From: Rhodospirillaceae bacterium
Lineage (GTDB): Bacteria > Pseudomonadota > Alphaproteobacteria > Rhodospirillales_A > Casp-alpha2
Assembly: GCA_003488105.1 (NCBI GenBank)
Contig: DNMS01000041.1
Span: forward strand, 1,895 to 7,271
Direction: 5' to 3'
Length of the DNA stretch: 5,377 nt
Position 1 is the first letter of the stretch. Each line of letters starts with the position of its first letter. A program made the translations under genes and the position numbers. The notes beneath the pieces were generated by a model. It did not search any database, was not told where the DNA came from, and was given only the letters and a program-made list of their open reading frames with translations. Of the stretch, positions 1 to 5,377 are shown piece after piece.

Positions 1-1
1 G

Positions 2-286
2 GGCCACGGGATCGAGCATTCCCGCGACGTGTTCCGCTTCTACCGTTCCGATGCGGCGGCGGCGCTGGAGGCCGGCAACGACATCCGCACGGCGCTGCTG
101 TGCTTCGCGCTCGACGCGTCGCATGGGTATGAGCGCACGCATCTTGATTCGGTCATGGCGCTGACACGGCTCTTGACCCTCTACATGCAGTCCAAGCCCA
201 TGTTCCTGCGCGACAAGGACGCGCTCGGGCCGCTCGGTGACCTGCCGGCGACGGAACGGGACAAGCCCGCAAAGGCGGCCGAGTAG
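2..286 (+). CDS. M42-family metallopeptidase, C-terminal part (NAGGN-type)
   Basis: This is the last 94 residues of a longer protein whose start lies before the window; the frame is open from base 2 to the TAG at 284-286. The visible segment reads RDVFRFYRSDAAAALEAGND, followed by DASHGYERTHLDS. This matches my memory of the M42 (glutamyl aminopeptidase-like) peptidases encoded with the genes for N-acetylglutaminylglutamine amide (NAGGN) synthesis. M42 enzymes are cytoplasmic, co-catalytic metal aminopeptidases; the His in RTH is probably the last metal ligand, and the SDAAA segment corresponds to the TDA region of the fold. The final 15 or so residues are a charged, probably disordered tail. 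A GTG at 29 could be read as a start, but the conserved sequence continues upstream of it, so it is internal. The family call is good; the link to NAGGN rests on recalled sequence and could not be checked because the neighbouring genes are outside the window. Confidence 0.75.
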   Translation, partial: GHGIEHSRDVFRFYRSDAAAALEAGNDIRTALLCFALDASHGYERTHLDSVMALTRLLTLYMQSKPMFLRDKDALGPLGDLPATERDKPAKAAE

Positions 287-336
287 GGGGCTTGCCGGGG
301 CGGCCTGCCTGGGCGAGACTGACCCCCGAACATTTC

Positions 337-352
337 TGGAATGGAAATTCCA
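337..352. promoter_or_regulatory. Palindrome upstream of the GGT-family gene
   Basis: TGGAAT (337-342) and ATTCCA (347-352) are perfect inverted repeats separated by GGAA, in a locally AT-rich patch 22 bases before the ATG at 375. It could be an operator or a small stem-loop in the leader. I found no convincing -35/-10 pair next to it and no T-tract that would make it a terminator, so its role is a guess. Confidence 0.3.
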
Positions 353-374
353 AAATAACGAGGATGGGGGGAAC

Positions 375-1982
375 ATGACGCAGGGCATGGTGGTCGCACC
401 GCAGCCGGAACCGGTCGAGGTCGGCGCGGAAATCTTGAGATCAGGCGGCAACGCCGTGGATGCCGCCGTCGCGACGGCATTGGCCCAGACGGTGGTCGAC
501 CCCTTCATGTGCGGCATCGCCGGCTTCGGCTCGATGCACCTCTATCTTCCCTCCGTCGGCCAGCACCTGTGCCTGGATTTCCACGCCCGCGCTCCCGGTG
601 CCGTCACCGACACCATGTGGCAGGATCTTCTGGAGCGGGAGGCCGAAGACGGCTTCGGCTTCATCCTGAAAGGCCGCGTCAACGAGGTCGGCTATCAGGC
701 CATCGCCACGCCGGAGACGCTCCGTGCCCTTGATGCGGCGCTCACGCGGTTCGGCACGCGCTCGCTCGCCGATCTGCTGCGACCGGCCATTGCGCTTGCC
801 ACGAATGGCTACATGATCCGCCCGCACATGCACCGCTTCTGGACGCAGGAAGAACCGGCCGGTCGGGTGCAGCACATCGAATACCTGCGCGCCAGCCCGG
901 CCACGGCCAGAACCTATCTGAACGCCGACGGTAGCCTGAAGACGCCCGGCATGACCATCACCAACCCGGACATGGCGCGCACCCTGTCGCGAATTGCTGA
1001 ACACGGTGCCGATGATTTCTACAACGGGGAGATCGCGGGCAAAATCGCCTCGGACATGGCGGCCAATGGCGGGCTGATCTCGTCGGCTGACCTTGCCGGT
1101 TGCGGGCCCGAGGAAACCCAGCCTTTGTGGACCGAGTACCGGGGGCTCCGGGTCTCGTCCTGCCCGCCGCCGGGCGGCGGGATCATGGTCCTGCAGATGC
1201 TGAACATCCTGGAAAACTTCGACCTGGCGGCCATGGGCCACAACTCGCCCGACTACATCCGCACGATCGCCGAGGCCATGAAGATCTCCACCGTCGACAA
1301 GGACCGCAGCGTGGGCGATCCACGTTTCGTCGACGTGCCCGTGGCGCATCTTCTGGACAAGGGATACGCGGCGGAATGTGCTGCGCGCATCAAGGCGGGC
1401 GAGGTGACCCATGTGCCGCGCGTTGGCCGCGACAAGGAAAGCAAGGACACGACGCATCTATGTGTCGTCGACAGTGCGGGCGATTGCGTCAGTCTGACCC
1501 ATTCGTTGGGCATGCCGTCGGGCGTGACCACGGACGGTCTCGGCTTCATCTATAACGGCTGCATGGGCGTGTTCGACCCCCGGCCGGGGCAGGTCGGCTC
1601 TCTCGCGCCCGGCAAGGCACGGTTTACCTCCATGGCGCCGACCATCGTGTTCGAGGGCGATCAGCCCCGCTTCATCGTCGGCGCGCCCGGCGGCACCTAT
1701 ATCGCCATGGGCGTGCTGCAGGCGATCCTCAATCATGTGGATTTCGGCATGGACGCGCAGCAGGCCGTATCGGCCCCCCGGTTCTCGGCAACCAGCGACA
1801 TCATCGAAATCGTCAACCGCATCCCTCGTGGGGTCGAGGCCGACCTCAGCGGGCGGGGCTACCGCACCCGGCGCTATCCCATCAACTTCCACTTCGCGGG
1901 CGTGCATGCCATTCGCCTGCAGGACGGCCGGGTCGACGGCGGCGCCGACCCGGGCCGCGATGGCATGGCCATGGCGGTCTAG
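375..1982 (+). CDS. Gamma-glutamyltransferase-family Ntn hydrolase
   Basis: This 535-residue protein belongs to the gamma-glutamyltranspeptidase family, whose members self-cleave before a catalytic Thr into a large and a small subunit. Supporting motifs are GGNAVDAAVAT (24-34), DTTHLCVVD with the predicted nucleophile Thr359, TSMAPTIV (418-425), and the oxyanion-region GAPGG (436-440). Cleavage would give subunits of 358 and 177 residues. The start at 375 is chosen because the family N-terminus (GMVVAPQPE) begins at once and a purine-rich GAGGATGGGGGG tract precedes it; a GTG at 237 would overlap the upstream gene and add unconserved sequence. No signal peptide is visible, unlike periplasmic E. 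coli GGT, so it is probably cytoplasmic. Compared by eye with E. coli GGT, the substrate residues Arg114, Asn411, Gln430 and Asp433 appear as His70, Gly379, Cys396 and Val399, and the lid loop is shortened. The substrate may therefore not be a gamma-glutamyl compound; amidase or acylase activity is possible. Confidence 0.9.
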   Translation: MTQGMVVAPQPEPVEVGAEILRSGGNAVDAAVATALAQTVVDPFMCGIAGFGSMHLYLPSVGQHLCLDFHARAPGAVTDTMWQDLLEREAEDGFGFILKGRVNEVGYQAIATPETLRALDAALTRFGTRSLADLLRPAIALATNGYMIRPHMHRFWTQEEPAGRVQHIEYLRASPATARTYLNADGSLKTPGMTITNPDMARTLSRIAEHGADDFYNGEIAGKIASDMAANGGLISSADLAGCGPEETQPLWTEYRGLRVSSCPPPGGGIMVLQMLNILENFDLAAMGHNSPDYIRTIAEAMKISTVDKDRSVGDPRFVDVPVAHLLDKGYAAECAARIKAGEVTHVPRVGRDKESKDTTHLCVVDSAGDCVSLTHSLGMPSGVTTDGLGFIYNGCMGVFDPRPGQVGSLAPGKARFTSMAPTIVFEGDQPRFIVGAPGGTYIAMGVLQAILNHVDFGMDAQQAVSAPRFSATSDIIEIVNRIPRGVEADLSGRGYRTRRYPINFHFAGVHAIRLQDGRVDGGADPGRDGMAMAV

Positions 1983-2002
1983 GGCGTCCCTGTATTCCCC
2001 CA

Positions 2003-2020
2003 CCCGGCGGTGCCGCCGGG
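2003..2020 (+). terminator. GC-rich inverted repeat after the GGT-family gene
   Basis: CCCGGCGG (2003-2010) and CCGCCGGG (2013-2020) are perfect inverted repeats with TG between them. In RNA this would be a 7-bp stem with a four-base GTGC loop, 20 bases past the TAG stop at 1980-1982. No run of T follows, so it is not a textbook intrinsic terminator. It may be a weak or Rho-assisted terminator, or a 3'-end protecting structure. Its position at the end of the unit supports that reading. Confidence 0.4.
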
Positions 2021-2075
2021 ACGGCATCTCCTCACGATTTCTTGAGAATGGGCGTTGGCCCCGGGTTTCTGCCGT

Positions 2076-2200
2076 TCAATAAATACATTAAATTTTTGTA
2101 TGAAAAATATGAAGTACATTTAAGTTGACGAAATTATTAATTTGAACCACATTCCATCTGTGAATACTTGGATAATCCACGAATAATTTTTGTTAAATAT
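2076..2200 (+). promoter_or_regulatory. AT-rich control region upstream of cysG
   Basis: This 125-base island has only 28 G or C bases, in sharp contrast to the GC-rich genes on both sides. It ends 65 bases before the cysG start and is the obvious place for the operon promoter and regulator sites. TTGACG at 2125-2130 is a good -35 match, but the best -10 at 17 bases' spacing (CACATT, 2148-2153) is poor. GATAAT (2171-2176) and AATAAT (2182-2187) are good -10-like hexamers lacking a strong -35. I therefore support the region as regulatory without fixing the start of transcription. It also carries a perfect 13-base palindrome, AAATTATTAATTT (2131-2143), and the 9-mer AATTTTTGT twice (2091-2099 and 2185-2193). 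Confidence 0.6.
2083..2101. promoter_or_regulatory. Candidate operator palindrome ATACA-N9-TGTAT
   Basis: ATACATTAAATTTTTGTAT is a dyad with perfect 5-base arms (2083-2087 and 2097-2101) and a partly symmetric centre. The T-N11-A spacing within it would suit a LysR-type regulator such as a CysB-like protein. An Rrf2-type regulator is equally possible. A related segment, TACATTTAAGTT at 2115-2126, matches TACATTAAATTT at 2084-2095 in 10 of 12 positions, 31 bases away (about three helical turns). That is suggestive of paired binding sites. No regulator gene is present in the window, so the binding protein is unknown. Confidence 0.35.
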
Positions 2201-2202
2201 GT

Positions 2203-2237
2203 GCCGGCGCGGAATTCCCCTGGGTTTCCGCCCCGGC
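2203..2237 (+). promoter_or_regulatory. Stem-loop in the cysG leader
   Basis: GCCGG (2203-2207) pairs with CCGGC (2233-2237), and after one C-C mismatch GCGGAA (2209-2214) pairs with TTCCGC (2226-2231), leaving an 11-base loop. If transcription starts in the AT-rich island, this hairpin would form in the 5' untranslated leader, ending 28 bases before the cysG ATG. It does not cover the likely ribosome-binding stretch AGGCGAAG (2251-2258). It could affect mRNA stability or be part of an attenuator; I do not recognise a known riboswitch. Confidence 0.4.
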
Positions 2238-2265
2238 CATACGCAGGACAAGGCGAAGACGACCC

Positions 2266-3669
2266 ATGCGGCAGTTTCCCATCTTTTTGACGGTGCAGGA
2301 TCGGCCCGTGCTGATCGCCGGCGGCGGCGAGGCGGCGGCGCGCAAGCTGCGCCTGTTGCTGAAGGCGGATGCATGGGTCACCGTCGTCGCCCCTGACGCC
2401 AATGACGAAATCCTCGATCTTTTTGAAGCGGGCGACATCGACTGGCAGGCCCGGGCCTTCCAGCCCGAAGATCTCGCCGGTATGGCCCTGGCCTACGGCG
2501 CCACGGGCATCGACGCCGTCGACCGCCAGATTGCCGCCGCCGCCCGCAAGGCCGGCGTGCCGGTCAACGTGGTCGACCGGCCGGACCTGTCCGATTTCAT
2601 CACCCCCGCCATCATCGAACGGGACGCCATCACCGTGGCCGTGTCCTCGGGCGGCGCCGCGCCCGTGCTGGCACGGGGGGTCAAGGCGGCCATCGAACGC
2701 CTGCTGCATCCCAACCTGGGCCGTCTGGCCGTGTTCGCCGAACGCTTTCGGGGCGCGGTGAAGGCCATGGTGCCGGGGGGCCGGGCGCGTCTGCGCTTCT
2801 GGGACGCGTTCTTCGACGGGCCCATCGCCGCCCGCGTGCTGGCCGGGGACGAAACCGGGGCGGCGGAAGACATGCTGTCCTACGTCAACCGCCGGGGTCT
2901 CGAACAGGACGGCATCGTCCATATCGTCGGCGCCGGGCCGGGGGCGGCGGATCTCATCACCTTGCGTGGTCAGCGATTGTTGGAACAGGCCGACGTCATC
3001 GTCCATGACCGTCTGGTGGGTGACGGCGTGCTTGACCTCGCCCGTCGTGATGCTGACCGTATCGACGTGGGCAAGGCCCCGGGCTGCCATCCAGTGCCCC
3101 AGGATAAAATCAACGACATCCTCATCGCCGAGGCTCGCCTGGGCAAACGGGTGGTTCGCCTCAAGGGCGGCGACCCCTTCGTGTTCGGGCGCGGCGGCGA
3201 GGAGCTTCAGGCTCTCAATGCCGCCGGAATCCGGGCCGAGGTCGTGCCCGGCATTACTGCTGCCACGGCCTGCGCCGCGGCCACCGGCATTCCCCTGACC
3301 CATCGGGGCCATGCCTCGGCCGTCACTTTCGTGACCGGCCATAAAGGTGACGGCAACGCGCCGGACGTCGACTGGGCGGCGCTTGCCCGTTCGGGCGCCA
3401 CGCTGGCCGTCTACATGGGCATCGGCGGCGCCGGCGTCATCGCGAATGATCTGTCCCGCCACGGTCTGGCCGATACGCCGGTCGCGGTGATCGAAAACGG
3501 CACCCGCCCGGACCAGCGGGTTTTCACCGGCCATGTCCGTGGCCTCGACGCCCTGGTGCGGGCGAACCGGATTACCGGGCCGGCCTTGATCGTCATCGGC
3601 GATGTCGCGGCCTTGGCCGATGTGTCCACCGCAACCGGGGGGCTGGTGCCCCTCGCCGCCGCAATGTGA
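2266..3669 (+). CDS. cysG: Siroheme synthase CysG (trifunctional)
   Basis: This 467-residue protein converts uroporphyrinogen III to siroheme, the cofactor of the reductase encoded downstream. The N-terminal half (about 1-205) is the precorrin-2 dehydrogenase/ferrochelatase module. It has the NAD-binding GGGEAAARK (19-27), Asp104 in VVDRPD and Ser128 in AVSSGG, the positions known for the catalytic Asp and phosphorylated Ser of Salmonella CysG. The C-terminal half (about 216-455) is the SAM-dependent uroporphyrinogen methyltransferase, with GAGPG (222-226), Asp248 in HDRLV, Lys270 in VGK, RLKGGDPFVFGRGGEE (298-313), PGIT (328-331) and YMG (383-385). Length and domain order match full-size CysG, with no truncation. 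The ATG at 2266 is followed directly by the family-typical FPIFL, and AGGCGAAG upstream is a plausible ribosome-binding site. It is the first gene of the operon, 22 bases before the DUF2849 gene. Its expression is probably controlled from the AT-rich island upstream. Confidence 0.96.
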   Translation: MRQFPIFLTVQDRPVLIAGGGEAAARKLRLLLKADAWVTVVAPDANDEILDLFEAGDIDWQARAFQPEDLAGMALAYGATGIDAVDRQIAAAARKAGVPVNVVDRPDLSDFITPAIIERDAITVAVSSGGAAPVLARGVKAAIERLLHPNLGRLAVFAERFRGAVKAMVPGGRARLRFWDAFFDGPIAARVLAGDETGAAEDMLSYVNRRGLEQDGIVHIVGAGPGAADLITLRGQRLLEQADVIVHDRLVGDGVLDLARRDADRIDVGKAPGCHPVPQDKINDILIAEARLGKRVVRLKGGDPFVFGRGGEELQALNAAGIRAEVVPGITAATACAAATGIPLTHRGHASAVTFVTGHKGDGNAPDVDWAALARSGATLAVYMGIGGAGVIANDLSRHGLADTPVAVIENGTRPDQRVFTGHVRGLDALVRANRITGPALIVIGDVAALADVSTATGGLVPLAAAM

Positions 3670-3691
3670 TTTGAAAGTTAGGAACGGAACA

Positions 3692-4045
3692 ATGGTGCAA
3701 CAGGTTGTCACGGGTAATCGCCTTGCCGACGGCGTCGTCATCTACCTCGGGCAGGACGGAGGGTGGACGTCCAAGATCGACGCGGCCCGCGTTGCCGCGG
3801 ACGCGGACGAGGCCAAGCTTTTGGAGGATATCGCCAAGGCGGCGGAGAAGGCCCGCATGGTGGTCGGCCCCTATCTGGTCGAGGTCACGGATGCGGAGGG
3901 CGCGGTGACGCCCGTGCGCTACCGCGAACGTCTGCGCGCCTATGGTCCTTCCGTTCATCCCGAATTCGGCCGTGACGATGTGCCGGACCACCTTCGCATG
4001 GGCTCGGAAGCTGAATACGTGCACATGAACGGTGTCGCCGGCTGA
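3692..4045 (+). CDS. DUF2849 domain-containing protein
   Basis: This small protein of 117 residues lies between the siroheme synthase and sulfite reductase genes, where alphaproteobacteria commonly carry a DUF2849 gene. Visible family-like segments are VVTGNRLADGVVIYL (5-19), a Trp at 25, AARVA (31-35), PYLVEV (60-65) and the basic VRYRERLRAYGP (75-86). It has no signal peptide, membrane segment or Cys residue, so it is unlikely to bind an Fe-S cluster through cysteines; it is probably cytoplasmic. Residues from about 94 on form an acidic/His-containing tail that looks longer than I remember for the family. The start at 3692 follows AGGA (3680-3683) at eight bases' spacing; the frame is open further upstream, but that would overlap cysG. 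The biochemical function is not known to me. Its fixed position suggests a role in sulfite reductase assembly, siroheme delivery or activity, which is inference only. Confidence 0.88.
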   Translation: MVQQVVTGNRLADGVVIYLGQDGGWTSKIDAARVAADADEAKLLEDIAKAAEKARMVVGPYLVEVTDAEGAVTPVRYRERLRAYGPSVHPEFGRDDVPDHLRMGSEAEYVHMNGVAG

Positions 4046-4056
4046 AGCGCCGTTCA
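4026..4056 (+). other. Intercistronic stem-loop over the DUF2849 stop codon
   Basis: TGAACGGTGT (4026-4035) can pair with GCGCCGTTCA (4047-4056) to give a 10-bp stem with two G-U pairs. The outer seven pairs are perfect Watson-Crick. The 11-base loop contains the TGA stop of the DUF2849 gene (4043-4045). No T-tract follows, so it is not a standard terminator. It could be an mRNA-processing or stability element that sets different levels for the genes on either side. Confidence 0.4.
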
Positions 4057-4088
4057 CGGCCGCATCTCGCAAGGAAAGAAGAAACGAC

Positions 4089-5377
4089 ATGTACCGCTAC
4101 GATGAATTCGACCATGCCATGGTCAAGGACCGGGTCGAACAGTTCCGTGGTCAGATCGCCCGCCGCATGGCCGGTGAGATGACCGAGGAACAGTTCCGCC
4201 CGCTGCGCCTGCAGAACGGGCTCTACCTGCAGCTTCACGCCTACATGCTGCGGGTCGCCATTCCCTATGGTCAGCTCAACGCCGTTCAGATGCGCAAGCT
4301 GGCCCATATCGCGCGCACTTACGACAAAGGCTATGGCCATTTCACCACGCGCCAGAACATTCAATATAATTGGCCGAAGTTGAGCCTGGTCGCCGATATC
4401 CTCGACGAATTGGCGAGTGTCGAGATGCATGCGATCCAGACGTCCGGAAACTGCATCCGCAACACCACCGCAGACCAATATGCGGGTGTGACGGCGGACG
4501 AGATCGAAGATCCCCGCATCTATGCCGAGATCATCCGCCAGTGGTCGACCTTCCACCCGGAATTCACCTTCCTGCCGCGAAAGTTCAAGATCGCCGTGTC
4601 GGGTGCCGTGGGCGCGGACCGCGCCGCCGTGCGTTTCCACGACATCGGCCTGTTCATCGTGAAGAACGACGCGGGCGAGGTTGGGTTCGAGGTCTGGGTC
4701 GGCGGCGGCCTGGGCCGCACGCCCATGATCGGCAAGAAAATCCGCGGCTTCGTCGCCAAGGCGGACCTGCTCGCCTATCTGGAAGCGGTGCTCCGCGTCT
4801 ACAACATGCTTGGCCGGCGCGACAACATGTACAAGGCGCGGGTCAAGATTCTGGTTCACGAAACGGGAACCGAGGAATTCACCCGCCTGGTTGAAAAGGA
4901 ATTCGAGGATACCCAAGGCGGCGCGCTTGACCTTCCGGCTGCGGAAATCGATCGCATCGCCGCCTATTTCGCGCCGCCGTCCTACGAGGCCCTGGCCGAT
5001 GACCCGCCCGCCCTGACCGCCCGCCGGTTCGAAGACAAGGATTTCAACAACTGGGTGCGCGTCAACGTCGCCCGTCATAAGGCGGCGGGCTACGCCATCG
5101 CCAATATCTCGCTGAAGCCCGTGGGCGTGCCGCCGGGCGATGTGACGGCGGATCAGATGGACGCCGTCGCGGATATCTCCGAGACCTTTTCGTTGGGCGG
5201 CATTCGGGTCACCCACGAACAGAACCTGGTGCTGCCCGACGTGCGCCAGGACCAGTTGTACGACCTGTGGCTGGCGCTCCGCGAGCAGGGTCTGGCCGAC
5301 GCCAACCTGGATCATATCGGCGACATCATCTGCTGCCCGGGATTGGATTACTGCTCGCTCGCCAATGCGCGCTCCAT
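4089..5377 (+). CDS. cysI: Nitrite/sulfite reductase (siroheme, 4Fe-4S), 3' end beyond window
   Basis: The reading frame is open from ATG 4089 to the window edge, giving 429 residues of a family usually near 550. These enzymes carry out six-electron reduction of sulfite to sulfide, or nitrite to ammonia. The layout is a first ferredoxin-like half-domain (about 40-110), a first siroheme/Fe-S domain (about 115-290), a second half-domain (about 318-400) and the start of the second Fe-S domain. R88 (FTTRQNIQYNW), R124 (GNCIRN), K165 and K167 (LPRKFK) correspond to Arg83, Arg153, Lys215 and Lys217, which bind substrate in E. coli sulfite reductase. C416-x5-C422 is the first half of the cluster motif; the CxxxC half should follow the window. 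The AAGGAAAG at 4071-4078 is the likely ribosome-binding site. Position after cysG and DUF2849 favours sulfite as substrate, but nitrite cannot be excluded from sequence alone. The electron donor is unknown, since no flavoprotein subunit is visible. Confidence 0.93.
   Translation, partial: MYRYDEFDHAMVKDRVEQFRGQIARRMAGEMTEEQFRPLRLQNGLYLQLHAYMLRVAIPYGQLNAVQMRKLAHIARTYDKGYGHFTTRQNIQYNWPKLSLVADILDELASVEMHAIQTSGNCIRNTTADQYAGVTADEIEDPRIYAEIIRQWSTFHPEFTFLPRKFKIAVSGAVGADRAAVRFHDIGLFIVKNDAGEVGFEVWVGGGLGRTPMIGKKIRGFVAKADLLAYLEAVLRVYNMLGRRDNMYKARVKILVHETGTEEFTRLVEKEFEDTQGGALDLPAAEIDRIAAYFAPPSYEALADDPPALTARRFEDKDFNNWVRVNVARHKAAGYAIANISLKPVGVPPGDVTADQMDAVADISETFSLGGIRVTHEQNLVLPDVRQDQLYDLWLALREQGLADANLDHIGDIICCPGLDYCSLANARS

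Noticed and set aside
286..327. G-run and C-run (286-290 and 323-327), and CTTGCC with GGCGAG (291-296 and 312-317), as a possible terminator after the peptidase gene.
   Set aside because: The stems are short, the loops are long and no T-tract follows. Pairing of this quality is expected by chance in GC-rich spacer.
237..374. An upstream GTG start that would add 46 residues to the GGT-family protein and overlap the peptidase gene.
   Set aside because: The extra sequence is unconserved in appearance and Arg/Pro/Gly-rich, it is not a signal peptide, and the family N-terminus begins right after the ATG at 375.
441..1457. A 338-codon open frame on the minus strand within the GGT-family gene.
   Set aside because: It is antisense to conserved GGT motifs, has no plausible domain, and is expected by chance in GC-rich DNA.
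2076..2200. The AT-rich island as a mobile-element remnant or attachment site.
   Set aside because: There are no terminal inverted repeats, target duplications, integrase fragments or tRNA sequence. Its position fits a promoter region better.
3602..3691. An upstream ATG that would extend the DUF2849 protein by 30 residues into cysG.
   Set aside because: The ATG at 3692 has a well-spaced AGGA and begins the conserved domain. The extension is simply cysG sequence in another frame.
2137..3741. A 534-codon open frame on the minus strand across the whole cysG gene.
   Set aside because: It is a GC-rich shadow of cysG: its translation is low in recognisable motifs and rich in Gly, Asp, Arg and His, while the + strand carries every CysG catalytic motif.
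3885..5315. A 476-codon open frame on the minus strand opposite the reductase gene.
   Set aside because: The + strand has an unmistakable nitrite/sulfite reductase. The antisense product resembles no family I know and arises from codon bias.

Overview
The window is a GC-rich bacterial chromosome segment with every supported gene on the + strand. It most likely comes from an alphaproteobacterium. The main evidence is the gene order cysG, then a DUF2849 protein, then a nitrite/sulfite reductase, which is an arrangement typical of alphaproteobacterial sulfur-assimilation loci. The upstream peptidase fragment also resembles the M42 peptidases that accompany synthesis of the osmoprotectant N-acetylglutaminylglutamine amide (NAGGN). 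I cannot assign a genus from the sequence.

Layout. Positions 2-286 hold the C-terminal end of an M42-type metallopeptidase. After an 88-base gap containing a small palindrome, 375-1982 encodes a complete gamma-glutamyltransferase-family Ntn hydrolase. It keeps the catalytic Thr and oxyanion glycines, but by eye it has lost most residues that hold the gamma-glutamyl group in the E. coli enzyme. The 283-base intergenic region 1983-2265 contains a GC-rich inverted repeat just after the stop, a 125-base AT-rich island (28 of 125 bases G or C) with palindromes and short repeats, and a GC-rich leader hairpin. These look like the end of one transcription unit and the control region of the next.

The second unit is the sulfite-reduction operon. 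It consists of cysG (2266-3669, trifunctional siroheme synthase), a 117-residue DUF2849 protein (3692-4045), and a siroheme/[4Fe-4S] nitrite/sulfite reductase (4089 to the window edge, 429 codons visible). CysG makes the siroheme that the reductase needs, so the operon couples cofactor and apoenzyme. The role of the DUF2849 protein is unknown. A 10-bp stem-loop spans the DUF2849 stop codon and the start of the spacer before the reductase gene.

Nothing in the window is clearly a new system. The points most worth following are the altered substrate pocket of the GGT-family protein, the AT-rich control region of the cys operon, the intercistronic stem-loop, and the uncharacterised DUF2849 protein.
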